Source: Sinobacterium caligoides | Lineage (GTDB): Bacteria > Pseudomonadota > Gammaproteobacteria > Pseudomonadales > Sinobacteriaceae | Assembly (NCBI RefSeq): GCF_003752585.1 | Contig: NZ_RKHR01000004.1 | Span: 434,001 to 498,000, forward strand | Direction of reading: 5' to 3' | DNA length: 64,000 nt | Part shown: positions 1-7,282 of the stretch, one piece after another | Numbering within the stretch: the stretch's first letter is position 1 | Layout: every line of letters starts with the position of its first letter | Position numbers and translations under genes: made by a program | The notes under the pieces: model-generated | What the model saw: only the letters and a program-made list of their open reading frames with translations | Database searches by the model: none | Told to the model about the DNA's origin: nothing

Positions 1-109
1 CATAATGTCACTAATAACGCTTACATCTTATTATTTATAATGACCAGACTAGTACAGCGTAACGATAACGACGAATTGGCGGTGGGCATCGAGACTAGCT
101 CAACTACCG

Positions 110-337
110 CTAGCTCTCACCTTCACCAACAAGCTCCCAACTCGTCGAAAGGTCACGGTTATCAGTATTATAATGAATAGGCTTTTCGTTTCGCAGAATA
201 TCACCCAGCGCCGCTAATTCCTCAATAGAATCAGGTTCGATGCTGACGTCCGTCCCATCGGCCAGCTTTAACCAGATAATCCCGGAGTTTTGCTCTGCTC
301 GCCAATTTAACGAATATTGATTGACTTCCTTCCACAT
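110..337 (-). CDS. Small conserved-type hypothetical protein (75 aa)
   Basis: A 75-residue acidic soluble protein with no signal peptide or membrane segment. The start is supported by an AAGGAAG ribosome site about 8 nt upstream of the ATG. It has a central acidic segment (DGTDVSIEPDS) followed by an LRNEKP motif and ends in WELVGEGES. Small proteins of this look occur in other Proteobacteria, but I know of no function. It lies downstream of the ArsP-like permease on the same strand with about 235 bp between, so co-transcription is possible but not shown. Confidence 0.65.
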   Translation of the reverse strand: MWKEVNQYSLNWRAEQNSGIIWLKLADGTDVSIEPDSIEELAALGDILRNEKPIHYNTDNRDLSTSWELVGEGES

Positions 338-373
338 TATATTGCTTCCTTAGTTACGTTATGGTAAAAAAAT

Positions 374-577
374 TTAAGATTCATCTACACCGAAAACGCT
401 TTTAAGCGCTATTTTCCGGCATCCTCCTTGACGTAATCTTGCTACAGCAAATTCACGATATATCATCTCACGGTAATATAATACTGATCGTGCAGAGTTT
501 ATATCTTGCCGCCAAAATAGGTTGAATATACGCGACAAAAATAGAGGGCTACCTATATCAACTGCTGAATTGATCAA
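374..577 (-). CDS. Possible small ORF coupled to the permease (67 aa)
   Basis: This reading frame starts with TTG overlapping the TGA stop of the permease gene (TTGA), an arrangement compatible with translational coupling. The product would be basic (YYREMIYREF, RLRQGGCRK) with no recognised domain. No good ribosome site is seen apart from the overlap. It could equally be a chance frame in the spacer between the permease and the next small gene. Confidence 0.25.
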   Translation of the reverse strand: MINSAVDIGSPLFLSRIFNLFWRQDINSARSVLYYREMIYREFAVARLRQGGCRKIALKSVFGVDES

Positions 578-1500
578 AATAAAATAGCGTACAAGTAGCC
601 GGCGCTCATCGCCATTGAAAGAATGACGATTAAAAACGCGATAATCATCGTATTTTTAAATATAGACTTCAGCAAAATAACCTCTGTCAAACTCGCTCCC
701 GCGCTACCAATGATCAAAGCCATCACGGCACCAAGCCCCATGCCTTTAGCGGCCAATGCTGCACTTAGCGGGATGACGGCTTCTGCTCGAATATACAAAG
801 GGATGCCGATAACAGCCGCGATCGGGATTGCAAACGGGTTGTCTTCATTGGCAAGGCTCACGACAAGACTTGTTGGCATAAAGCCATAAATCAGCGAGCC
901 GATGGCAATACCACCGATGAGGTAAGGCAGGACTTTTTTAAAGTCAGCCCAAGTTGTATTCCACACTCGCTGCCATCGGCTAACGGCCACCTTGCTGCCT
1001 TCACAGGATGATCCACAGCCTTTTGACGCCGGCTCGATATAGGCCTCTGCCTTAACATACCTCTCAAAGCCCAGCTTTTCTAACGAGTAGCCGGCAATGA
1101 CTGACACTCCCATGGCAATGGTGAAGTAAAACGCGGTGACAGGCAGACCAAAGGTTACCGCAAATAAACCGATAATAATGGGGTTGAGCAGGGGGCTAGC
1201 AAATAGGAAGACCATCATGGTGCCAAAGCCAGCCTTTGCCCTTAGCAATCCTTTGAGGAAGGGGATTGTCGAGCAAGAGCAGAAAGGGGTGATCGCCCCT
1301 AAAAAAGCCGCGATCAAGTACCCCTTGCCTCCCTTACCACTCAATATGCTCTGTATTCTTTCCGGTGGGATATATTCCTGTAACACGCCCACTATGTAAC
1401 TGATGACAAGGAATAAAAGCGTAAGCTCCAGCGCAAGAAAGGCAAACATTGTTAAGCTGTCTTGTAACATACTGATATCAATATTTAGCACGACCACCAC
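574..1500 (-). CDS. arsP: ArsP/DUF318-type permease, probable metalloid efflux
   Basis: Integral inner-membrane permease of about 308 aa with roughly 8 hydrophobic segments. Residues 71-80 read TPFCSCSTIP, the cysteine signature of the ArsP_1 (PF03773) family, and a cytosolic loop near residue 160 has a CGSSC pair. Characterised ArsP proteins export trivalent organoarsenicals, and related SO_0444-type members are proposed Cu/Zn exporters, so the substrate here is inferred. It is divergent from an ArsR repressor with shared repeats in the 100-bp gap, which supports metalloid-inducible expression. The start is uncertain: GTG at 1500, or an internal GTG/ATG about 10 codons later. Confidence 0.8.
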   Translation of the reverse strand: MVVVLNIDISMLQDSLTMFAFLALELTLLFLVISYIVGVLQEYIPPERIQSILSGKGGKGYLIAAFLGAITPFCSCSTIPFLKGLLRAKAGFGTMMVFLFASPLLNPIIIGLFAVTFGLPVTAFYFTIAMGVSVIAGYSLEKLGFERYVKAEAYIEPASKGCGSSCEGSKVAVSRWQRVWNTTWADFKKVLPYLIGGIAIGSLIYGFMPTSLVVSLANEDNPFAIPIAAVIGIPLYIRAEAVIPLSAALAAKGMGLGAVMALIIGSAGASLTEVILLKSIFKNTMIIAFLIVILSMAMSAGYLYAILF

Positions 1501-1508
1501 CTATCCAT

Positions 1509-1579
1509 ATTTCTAGAATGGTCGAACTATATAAAAGACCGCTGGTCATATCAAGTTATTTCTAGTAATGTCGAATTAT
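1509..1579. promoter_or_regulatory. Pair of imperfect direct repeats, probable ArsR operators
   Basis: Two 22-bp copies sharing ATTTCTAG, GTCGAA and TAT (18 of 22 identical) lie at 1509-1530 and 1558-1579, 49 bp apart, between arsP and the ArsR gene. One abuts the permease start; the other sits just upstream of the preferred regulator start. They are the natural candidates for ArsR binding sites controlling both genes. Binding is inferred from position and repetition only. Confidence 0.55.
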
Positions 1580-1597
1580 TGTTTTTCAGGTGATCAA

Positions 1598-1894
1598 ATG
1601 ACTATCGAAATTATCGCTAAAGCATTCAAAGAACTGGGCCACCCCACCCGACTAAGTATTTATAAGCGAGTTATTCGGGCGGGGCATCAAGGGATTGCAG
1701 TAGGAGGTATACAAGAAAAGCTCGATATTCCAGGCTCAACCCTATCTCATCACATCTCTAGTCTAGTATCGGCTGGCTTGATTTCTCAGCGACGCGAGAG
1801 CAGGACGTTATACTGCATTGCCGAATACGAGCAGTTGCAAGCTGTCATCAGCTTTCTTCAAGATGAGTGCTGCGCTGACGAAGATAACCAATAG
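1598..1894 (+). CDS. arsR: ArsR/SmtB-family metalloregulatory repressor
   Basis: Winged-helix repressor of 98 aa. The DNA-recognition region (LDIPGSTLSHHISSL) is typical ArsR: LGHPTRLSIYK at the N-terminus, HxxxL recognition helix, then a wing. The C-terminus carries adjacent cysteines (DECCADE). A C-terminal vicinal Cys pair is used by some ArsR proteins to bind As(III) or methylarsenite, notably the Shewanella repressor that governs arsP. I chose the ATG at 1598 because AGGTG lies 5 nt upstream; an in-frame ATG at 1568 has no ribosome site and lies within an operator repeat. It is divergent from the ArsP-like permease, its likely target. Confidence 0.8.
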   Translation: MTIEIIAKAFKELGHPTRLSIYKRVIRAGHQGIAVGGIQEKLDIPGSTLSHHISSLVSAGLISQRRESRTLYCIAEYEQLQAVISFLQDECCADEDNQ

Positions 1895-1988
1895 CGTATT
1901 CAGCAGCCACTGGTTGGCAAGCCCGCCGTTAACTGTCAGCCTTTATGAAGAATGTAGGCGAGCCGATAATAATGGGCAGCGCAATGAA

Positions 1989-2837
1989 TCAGTCGCTACT
2001 GTTTCGTAACTCAGGCATCGAAAATCGATTGTGCGCTAAGACAGGGATCTGTTGCCGTATCTTTTCCTGCTCACTCTTATCCAACGTTACCTGAACCCAA
2101 CCACAGCCCTGTTCTTTTTGCGCTTGAATCCTGCCCCAGGGGTCTACGATCATGCTCTGTCCCCAGGTCTCTCGCCCCCCTTGATTATGAGCCCCCCACT
2201 GTCCTGCCGCCAAAATAAAACACTGGGTCTCAATCGCTCTCGCCTGAATCAACGGCTGCCAATGCGCCTCCCCTGTCACCTTGGTAAAGGCAGCCGGTAG
2301 CGCAATCAACTCAGCCCCCGCCAGACGCATCGCTCTAAACAGGTCCGGAAACCTAAGGTCATAGCAAATCGCTAAACCTAGCTTGCCAAACGGCGTGTCG
2401 ATCACGGTAATTTTCTCTCCCGGGCAGAAAGTATCACTCTCCCTATACACTTTCGTGCCATCCGCCACATCCACATCGAACAGGTGTAGCTTGTCATAGT
2501 CCCCTAGCGTGTGCCCCTTATTATCGAACAGGTAAGTGCGACTATAGACACGTCCATCCGTGGCACAGACGGGAATAGTCCCCGCGACTAAATAGATATC
2601 ATAGCGTGCAGCCAGCGTCGACATAGCCTCTTTAAGCACGGTGGATTCGCCGCCTGGCTCTCCAGCATACTCAAGCTGCTGACTTTCATGACCTCCAAAA
2701 AGCAAGCAACACTCAGGCAGCACGACCAGTTGTGGCTCTCCGGCAGTGCGTGGCAGCAGCTCCAGCTGCGACTCGATATACGCTAGATTCGCCGACACAT
2801 CACGGCCGCTTTGACACTGTAATAGACTAAGCTGCAC
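1989..2837 (-). CDS. Carbon-nitrogen hydrolase (Nit1/deaminated glutathione amidase-like)
   Basis: Nitrilase-superfamily amidase of 282 aa. The catalytic triad is visible: E42 in VLPEC, K116 in YDKLHLFDV, C157 in AICYDLRFP. DKLHLFDV and the overall length match the Nit1/NitA group, which hydrolyses deaminated glutathione, a metabolite-repair reaction; the substrate is inferred from family resemblance. It starts at GTG with a purine-rich GGGG site 7-8 nt upstream. In many gammaproteobacteria this gene lies between yhdP and tldD; neither is present here, suggesting a rearranged neighbourhood next to the cassette array. Confidence 0.8.
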   Translation of the reverse strand: MQLSLLQCQSGRDVSANLAYIESQLELLPRTAGEPQLVVLPECCLLFGGHESQQLEYAGEPGGESTVLKEAMSTLAARYDIYLVAGTIPVCATDGRVYSRTYLFDNKGHTLGDYDKLHLFDVDVADGTKVYRESDTFCPGEKITVIDTPFGKLGLAICYDLRFPDLFRAMRLAGAELIALPAAFTKVTGEAHWQPLIQARAIETQCFILAAGQWGAHNQGGRETWGQSMIVDPWGRIQAQKEQGCGWVQVTLDKSEQEKIRQQIPVLAHNRFSMPELRNSSD

Positions 2838-3150
2838 TACTTGCCCCCTTCTTCACGACTGATTAACAGTTTCCTAACAGCAGGCAGGTATTGCTTGCAC
2901 ATTATTATCAAACCGTTATACACCTTTACTGATAGCTACGCTATCGTGGCCTTAAGCTCTGTGGACTGCTTTTGCTGCTTTTGTAAGCCTTCAGCCCACC
3001 GGGGTTCACAAAGGGCGTATTTATTCTTGCCTTTGACTCATCTGCTGATGATTCTATAAGGTTCTATAATTGAAGATCCTGATGCTAGCACTGATCCTGA
3101 GGTTAACCTCAAAACAATGATTATAAAACGATTCACACATCTCCTTGTAT
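2838..3150. other. Non-coding flank of the cassette array
   Basis: AT-rich spacer upstream of the amidase gene. No convincing gene is seen; one plus-strand frame lacks a ribosome site and any recognisable content. The segment holds a perfect 14-bp palindrome (TGAGGTTAACCTCA, 3098-3111) and a short direct repeat of TTCTATAA near 3050-3070. The amidase promoter should lie at its left end. Confidence 0.5.
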
Positions 3151-3233
3151 AGTTAACGCCAGCAGTAGTCGCTGTGCGTAGCGAGGTCTAGCTAGCGGAC
3201 TTTTTGGGCCAACGCTGATTGGCTTTGTTATTT
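3151..3233 (-). repeat. Degenerate attC-like site (array distal end)
   Basis: Plus-strand reading begins AGTTAACGCC and ends GGCTTTGTTATTT, the same outer boxes (TAACGCC ... CTTGTTA) as the clear attC sites further right, at 83 bp spacing. The outer arms pair only partly (TAAC, then an approximate GCC/GGC match). It would mark the distal limit of the integron array. It could also be a decayed site. Confidence 0.5.
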
Positions 3234-3326
3234 GCGTTTTAGTTATACCGCATATTTAAAATGCGGAAAATTACAAAGCCGAAGACGCAGTAGCTTTTTC
3301 AACTGCCTAAACTTGTTCTGTATCGA

Positions 3327-3650
3327 CTAGCGCACAAGACTCGGAACCTTATCTTTAAGCATTTTAATCAGTTCTTTGTTCATATACTCATAGCTATCAG
3401 GGATATCCAGTGATATGACAGGCTGACTATTTATTGCCGAGGCAAATTTACTGGAAAGTTTCTTTTTATGTGCTTTTTCCATGACGAATATATAATCAGC
3501 CCATTCGATATCTTCGAGGCTCACATGTACTTCTGCGTCATTACTGATTCCAGCAGAATAAACCTCCCAGCCCTCTACGTTACTGAATATCGACTCAGCG
3601 GTTGGACTTCTGAGTTTATTCTTGCTGCACAGGAATAGCACCTTAGTCAT
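3327..3650 (-). CDS. Small low-molecular-weight tyrosine-phosphatase-like protein
   Basis: A 107-aa cytosolic protein with the LMW-PTP P-loop C8-X5-R14-S (CSKNKLRSPTAE), the VYSAGIS strand and a C-terminal LDIPDSYEYM motif supplying acidic residues where the general acid lies. At 107 aa it is shorter than classical LMW-PTPs (about 150 aa) and matches a compact predicted phosphotyrosine-phosphatase family. Arsenate reductase-type activity is less likely because extra redox cysteines are missing. It sits between degenerate attC sites, so it may be a cassette gene whose own recombination site has decayed. Confidence 0.75.
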   Translation of the reverse strand: MTKVLFLCSKNKLRSPTAESIFSNVEGWEVYSAGISNDAEVHVSLEDIEWADYIFVMEKAHKKKLSSKFASAINSQPVISLDIPDSYEYMNKELIKMLKDKVPSLVR

Positions 3651-3723
3651 TTATACTCCAAGAAAGCAGAACACCTTTATAATGGGTGGGTACCCCCCCC
3701 TTAATTTGGAGCCATAGATAAGC

Positions 3724-4296
3724 CTATATTGACGATTGCTTATTTCGTTTTACTCCTGCCAACCCTAACAAAGCGGAACCAAGCAACCATGCTGCCGTAG
3801 GAAGAGGTACCTGCGAGACGTTTATAGCTATAGTGTAATCATTAATTGAACCATTGAATCCAGTCCCTCCAGAAGCTAGTGCATTAAATCCAATGAAGCC
3901 GAGTTGATCTGTTTCTAATTTTATTGGCAGGAAAAAATAGCCACCTTCATTAGTGTTGGAGAAGATATAATCGTCATAACCTCCCTGTGAGTATCGAAAA
4001 TAACCAGGAAAGTTACCACCACCGGACAGATCAACCAACGACAATTCAATCGATTCAATCAGCACTATTTCTGCGAATGAAATACTGAACAAATCAAAAT
4101 CACAATCACCAGTAATAGTACAACCCAAAGTGCCACTGACGATATTGGCGCCGACACCCATTTCTAGCGTTTGAGATGAACTAAGATCACCATCAATCTC
4201 CTCATCATAAATAAGTGAGACTGCATTAGAGGAATAGTTGATGGTAAGTAATAAGGCTAAGACCAAGGATTTGTTAGGCAAAATAAAGTACTCCAT
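3724..4296 (-). CDS. VPLP-CTERM (PEP-CTERM-like) exported surface protein
   Basis: A 190-aa exported protein: N-terminal hydrophobic signal (SLVLALLLTINYSS), a beta-rich body with one likely disulfide pair (GCTITGDCDF), and a C-terminal sorting tail at residues 163-190: VPLPTAAWLLGSALLGLAG followed by KRNK. That motif-helix-basic tripartite tail is the VPLP variant of the PEP-CTERM signal processed by exosortase. No exosortase is in the window, so processing depends on a gene elsewhere. The true start may be a TTG five codons in, which has GGAG upstream. It is an unusual cargo for an integron region. Confidence 0.75.
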   Translation of the reverse strand: MEYFILPNKSLVLALLLTINYSSNAVSLIYDEEIDGDLSSSQTLEMGVGANIVSGTLGCTITGDCDFDLFSISFAEIVLIESIELSLVDLSGGGNFPGYFRYSQGGYDDYIFSNTNEGGYFFLPIKLETDQLGFIGFNALASGGTGFNGSINDYTIAINVSQVPLPTAAWLLGSALLGLAGVKRNKQSSI

Positions 4297-4431
4297 GTAT
4301 TGTTATTTTCATATGTTAGTAACTATTCTATCGTTTCAATCACATTGTCAAATTGACTGTGTAAAGCAACTCGACTGTACAAGAGATAATGTAGAATATT
4401 ACCGAGATATAGCATGCTGACAGCCAGCACC

Positions 4432-4497
4432 CTATAACGCCCGACACAGAGGCTGTCCAGCCAGCTTTCCTGGCGATACTGCTTGGCCTTGCTATAG
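4432..4497 (-). repeat. Degenerate/short attC-like site
   Basis: CTATAACGCCCG at the left and CTTGGCCTTGCTATAG at the right mimic the outer boxes of the neighbouring attC sites at 66 bp length, but the right core reads GCTATAG where the others read GTTATAx. The conserved CAG/CTG and GGCC steps remain. The mutated core triplet suggests a decayed, recombination-poor site. Confidence 0.5.
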
Positions 4498-4536
4498 CCA
4501 GGCTTGGTACACCGTTGGAAGTTGTGAAGTAAGTCC

Positions 4537-4701
4537 ATGCAACTGCCGCTAAGCCGTGTCGTTAATTATTTGAGGGGTACAGTACATTACTTATGGTTGG
4601 ATGAAAAGTTACAAGTGGCTGATAGCTGTAAAGATTTGCGACGATTAGAAGAGGTGGTGGGCGTTGGGAGAGAGACTGGTGTGAGTATGATTAGAGAGTG
4701 A
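4537..4701 (+). CDS. Possible small ORF opposite to the cassettes (54 aa)
   Basis: The segment between a degenerate attC and the first clear attC carries no minus-strand gene. On the plus strand an ATG frame of 54 codons ends in GVSMIRE with an LRRLEEVVGVGRE stretch that looks protein-like. No domain is recognised and no strong ribosome site is seen. It could be a real inverted cassette gene, a fragment of an older gene, or chance. Confidence 0.2.
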   Translation: MQLPLSRVVNYLRGTVHYLWLDEKLQVADSCKDLRRLEEVVGVGRETGVSMIRE

Positions 4702-4711
4702 GTTTTTAGCG

Positions 4712-4811
4712 CTATAACGCCTTACTAATGGGCGCATAAATGCTTGGCTAAAATTCGCGACGAAGGAGCGCAAGCCAAGCGTTTTTCGTCCTTTTGAGTA
4801 ACTTGTTAGCT
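4712..4811 (-). repeat. attC site 9
   Basis: Outer boxes CTATAACGCC (left) and CTTGTTAGCT (right) flank a long imperfect palindrome whose inner arms contain GCTTGGCTAAAATT and its near complement. The 100-bp length and inner sequence match attC site 1 at 8491-8589, marking the two as one subfamily. Confidence 0.85.
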
Positions 4812-5135
4812 TTCAGTTACTTGATCTTTGTAACGCCAGATAAAAGCCTCACCTAGTTCTTCTTGTTCCCAGTGATATTTTACAATGGAACCATTTTCTC
4901 TGAATTTACCCCAACCCCAGCCTTCTTCAACGAAGTTAAAGTAGAGGCAACTGCCATTTAAAATAGCAACAACCCAAAATTCATGTTCAAAGTCGTATTG
5001 CTCCTGTTTCCATTTAAAAGGTTCAATTTTACACTTAACCCACGTTTTCAATGTTTCAAATTCAGAATCGCTAATTGCAACATCAGCTTCCGCTAATTCT
5101 TGATTTACTTCATCGAGAGTTAAATTTGACTGCAT
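4806..5135 (-). CDS. Cassette-encoded hypothetical protein (109 aa)
   Basis: Acidic soluble protein with an N-terminal helix (DEVNQELAEADVAISDSEFE) and an aromatic C-terminal half (EEGWGWGKF, YHWEQEEL). The ATG at 5135 follows the upstream attC core directly, as expected for a cassette; longer in-frame starts lie inside the attC. The stop TAA falls in the R'' box of the downstream attC. I do not recognise a characterised family; the shape resembles small hypothetical proteins often carried by cassettes. Confidence 0.75.
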   Translation of the reverse strand: MQSNLTLDEVNQELAEADVAISDSEFETLKTWVKCKIEPFKWKQEQYDFEHEFWVVAILNGSCLYFNFVEEGWGWGKFRENGSIVKYHWEQEELGEAFIWRYKDQVTES

Positions 5136-5147
5136 ACTATCCTTGAA

Positions 5148-5261
5148 AGCTAACGCCCGCAACAAGGGCTGACAATTGTTTGTGGCTTTTGCATTAACAT
5201 GCCGAAGGCATGCAAAAGGCGCGAGCAGTTGGCAGTCCTGTTGTGCTTGCGCTTGTTAAAT
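5148..5261 (-). repeat. attC site 8
   Basis: AGCTAACGCC at the left and GCTTGTTAAAT at the right. The long inner stem contains CTTTTGCAT and ATGCAAAAG arms around CATGCCGAAGGCATG. Total 114 bp. Confidence 0.85.
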
Positions 5262-5564
5262 GAACTGTACTGCTACCCATATGAAAAACAATGACCCCGC
5301 ATAGCCAGTAATTAATTCTATATAATGATAAAATGGAGCATCTTCTTTTGATGGATACCCGCCCAACTTGTTATTCACACTTAGCTCGGTTTTATGTACT
5401 GCATTACCATAAAGAAAAGCACCAAAACTAGCTAAAATAGAGAAAACAATATTGTAACCGTCGGACATTTCACTAGATAAGCCAATCAGTCCTGCTATTA
5501 CAAAAAGCCCACCTATTCTGAATCTTCTTTTTAGGTAATCTACATTTCCTTTCAGATCACTCAA
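5256..5564 (-). CDS. Cassette-encoded small membrane protein (102 aa)
   Basis: Begins MSDLKGNVDYLKRRFRIGG and has about three hydrophobic segments (FVIAGLIGLSS, IVFSILASFGAFLYG, AGSLFFIWVAV), with a hydrophilic KLGGYPSKED loop before the last. The stop overlaps the downstream attC R'' box (ATTTAACAAG). It has no recognised domain. It is one of several unrelated tiny membrane proteins in the array, and its function is unknown. Confidence 0.75.
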   Translation of the reverse strand: MSDLKGNVDYLKRRFRIGGLFVIAGLIGLSSEMSDGYNIVFSILASFGAFLYGNAVHKTELSVNNKLGGYPSKEDAPFYHYIELITGYAGSLFFIWVAVQFI

Positions 5565-5577
5565 ATTATTTCCTTAC

Positions 5578-5668
5578 ATTTAACGCCGCCAGCACAGGCG
5601 AGCCGAACGTAGTGTGGCGAGTCCAAGCCGCGCTTTATTGCGGCTGATTGTGACTGGCCTTGTTATAC
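5578..5668 (-). repeat. attC site 7
   Basis: TTTAACGCCGCCAGCACA at the left pairs with TGTGACTGGCCTTGTTA at the right with one extrahelical base, the hallmark asymmetry of attC. Inner arms AAGCCGC/GCGGCT complete a 91-bp site. Confidence 0.88.
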
Positions 5669-6150
5669 GCCTCTAAGTTTATTGCTAGGTATTTCGTGCC
5701 CTGCACTGGATTACTTGTAATTGGCTCATGTTCGTCAAAACCCATGTTTTTATACAGCTTATATGCCGCTTTAAACTCCGGTAGAACATCCAAGCACATT
5801 TTCTTATACCCAACAGTTTTTGCCTCCAATAAAATCCTCCGGACTAGAGCTTCGCCTAGCTTTATTCCTCTAGCTTGGGGGCAAACATATACACGTTTCA
5901 TTTCACAGCAATCGTCGTCATATCGACGAAAAGCTGCGCAGCCTAGCACCCTTTCTGAGTCAGAAGCTAAAAATATTTGGGAAGACGCCCCCTCATACTG
6001 CTCTGCAATAGATAAAAAATCTTTCTCATTATTTTGAAAGCCGAGATCTTCCTTGGTACTAGAAATATATTCTCTATACAGACAAAGAACATCCTTTAAA
6101 TCCGTCGGAAAGATCGCTCTTTTAATCGAGTACAATTTTTGATTCCTCAT
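5635..6150 (-). CDS. GNAT-family N-acetyltransferase (cassette gene)
   Basis: A 171-aa acetyl-CoA-dependent acyltransferase. It shows the GNAT order: N-terminal substrate strands, EMKRVYVCPQARGIKLGEAL (the Q/R-x-x-G-x-G/A acetyl-CoA loop, about residues 83-102), a CLDVLPEF strand and YKLYKNMGF, the typical end of the fold. The acceptor is unknown. The last residues (EAYNKASHN) are encoded by the attC site itself, since the frame reads through its TATAACAAGGCC box. Such fusions are common in cassettes. It is the only array gene with a clear enzyme fold. Confidence 0.85.
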   Translation of the reverse strand: MRNQKLYSIKRAIFPTDLKDVLCLYREYISSTKEDLGFQNNEKDFLSIAEQYEGASSQIFLASDSERVLGCAAFRRYDDDCCEMKRVYVCPQARGIKLGEALVRRILLEAKTVGYKKMCLDVLPEFKAAYKLYKNMGFDEHEPITSNPVQGTKYLAINLEAYNKASHNQPQ

Positions 6151-6153
6151 CGC

Positions 6154-6258
6154 GTATAACGCCCGCCTCAGCTGTCGGAGGTTACTGGCGCCTTTTGTGC
6201 GTTTTTTTGCACAAAAGGTGACAGTGACCGGAGGTCAGATTGCAGGCACTTGTTATGT
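6154..6258 (-). repeat. attC site 6
   Basis: GTATAACGCCCGCCT at the left, CACTTGTTATGT at the right. The inner hairpin CCTTTTGTGC/GCACAAAAGG with a T-rich loop makes a stable structure; total 105 bp. Confidence 0.85.
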
Positions 6259-6687
6259 GCTTGATTTAGCGCCAAAGTTGTCCCAATACTCTCTTGATGC
6301 ATTATTGAGATCCTCGAAGCTAATCTGCCTACCATCTTGCAAAAACAGTTGGGCAACATCGTATCTCGTTCTAATCGTTCCGCATATATCGATTATACTT
6401 AAGACTCCATCTTGCTCTTCAGCTGAGAGAGCCTCTAATCCAGGTTCGATATCTCTCAGTTCTTCTATTGATGAATAATATTGAGTTTCATCTTTGGTCC
6501 AGTAACGCTCATACTCAAATAATGTGCAGTTTTTCAAAAGAACTGAAATTGTCTCATGGTTACCCGGTAACTTATTTGCTAGATAAGCAATATCTACAGT
6601 AATGCTTATATCTCCCGGAACATCACCTTGGATATCTTCTAGGCCTCCGTCATGAAGGTTATTCCATATTTGATAGTCAGATTTCAT
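6253..6687 (-). CDS. Cassette-encoded hypothetical protein (144 aa)
   Basis: Soluble acidic protein starting MKSDYQIWNNLHDG. The ATG at 6687 is the first after the attC core; a longer frame runs into the attC. The pattern (IWNNLHDGGLEDIQGDVPGD, then LANKLPG, NCTLFEYERYW, and a final REYWDNFGAK) suggests a compact beta-rich domain with a C-terminal helix. I do not recognise a characterised function. The stop overlaps the downstream attC (CACATAACAAG). Confidence 0.75.
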   Translation of the reverse strand: MKSDYQIWNNLHDGGLEDIQGDVPGDISITVDIAYLANKLPGNHETISVLLKNCTLFEYERYWTKDETQYYSSIEELRDIEPGLEALSAEEQDGVLSIIDICGTIRTRYDVAQLFLQDGRQISFEDLNNASREYWDNFGAKSST

Positions 6688-6702
6688 TCGATACTCATTG
6701 GC

Positions 6703-6780
6703 ACATAACGCCTCAGTAATGGGCCGAAGCACGCAGTGCGGAGGTCCAGCCGTGAGGCGACATTGATTGACTTGTTATGC
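6703..6780 (-). repeat. attC site 5
   Basis: ACATAACGCCTCA at the left and TTGACTTGTTATGC at the right, with inner arms CACGCAGTGCG. Total 78 bp, one of the shorter clear sites. Confidence 0.85.
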
Positions 6781-7119
6781 ATTTTCCTGTCTGCGTAATT
6801 TGATTACTGAAACTACAAAGACCACCAAGGGTGCCCAAACTAAAATAGCCATCAGAAATGCCCTAAGACTAAATAAAGCAAACATTGGTGTAAACACCAA
6901 CCACAATGGCCAATTTAGCCATGCAGTAACCACCGAGCTACCAGTGAAACCTTTGCATTTGAAGCCAACAAGCATTGCATCGTATGCATAACACCCCACA
7001 AACTCGGTGCCCTTTCGCCCATACTCTACTGCTAAAAAGATAAAAATATTAGCTCCCACAGCCACTATAAGAGCAACAAGAAATATTGCCGAGACTTTCT
7101 TAAGTAAGTTCCAATTCAT
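6775..7119 (-). CDS. Cassette-encoded small membrane protein (114 aa)
   Basis: Starts MNWNLLKKVSAIF; I chose the ATG at 7119 because the longer frame begins inside the attC. Three hydrophobic stretches are visible (SAIFLVALIVAVGANIFIFL, LNWPLWLVFTPMFALFSL, VWAPLVVFVVSVIKL), with a cysteine-containing loop between the first two (GCYAYDAMLVGFKC). No domain is recognised. The stop lies in the R'' box of the downstream attC. Confidence 0.75.
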   Translation of the reverse strand: MNWNLLKKVSAIFLVALIVAVGANIFIFLAVEYGRKGTEFVGCYAYDAMLVGFKCKGFTGSSVVTAWLNWPLWLVFTPMFALFSLRAFLMAILVWAPLVVFVVSVIKLRRQENA

Positions 7120-7125
7120 TTTGAT

Positions 7126-7257
7126 GCCTAACGCCGCCAACAACGGCAGAATTGTGATTGTGAATTTTGTGCAAAAATGGCGAAGCCATGCACAAAAGGC
7201 GCAAGCGCAAGGCTGTCCAGAGAGCCCAGCGAACGATGTTTCTTGGCCTTGTTAGGG
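7126..7257 (-). repeat. attC site 4
   Basis: GCCTAACGCCGCCAACA at the left, CTTGGCCTTGTTAGGG at the right. At 132 bp it is the longest site, with an internal stem TTTGTGCA/TGCACAAA enclosing TGGCGAAGCCA. Confidence 0.88.
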
Positions 7258-7282
7258 CTTTGATTTGTAGAGAAGAACATAT

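Noticed and set aside
2841-3059. A 72-codon plus-strand frame beside the amidase gene
   Set aside because: No ribosome site, no motif; composition looks non-coding.
4323-4538. A 71-codon minus-strand frame across the degenerate attC
   Set aside because: It is made largely of recombination-site sequence and has no conserved content.
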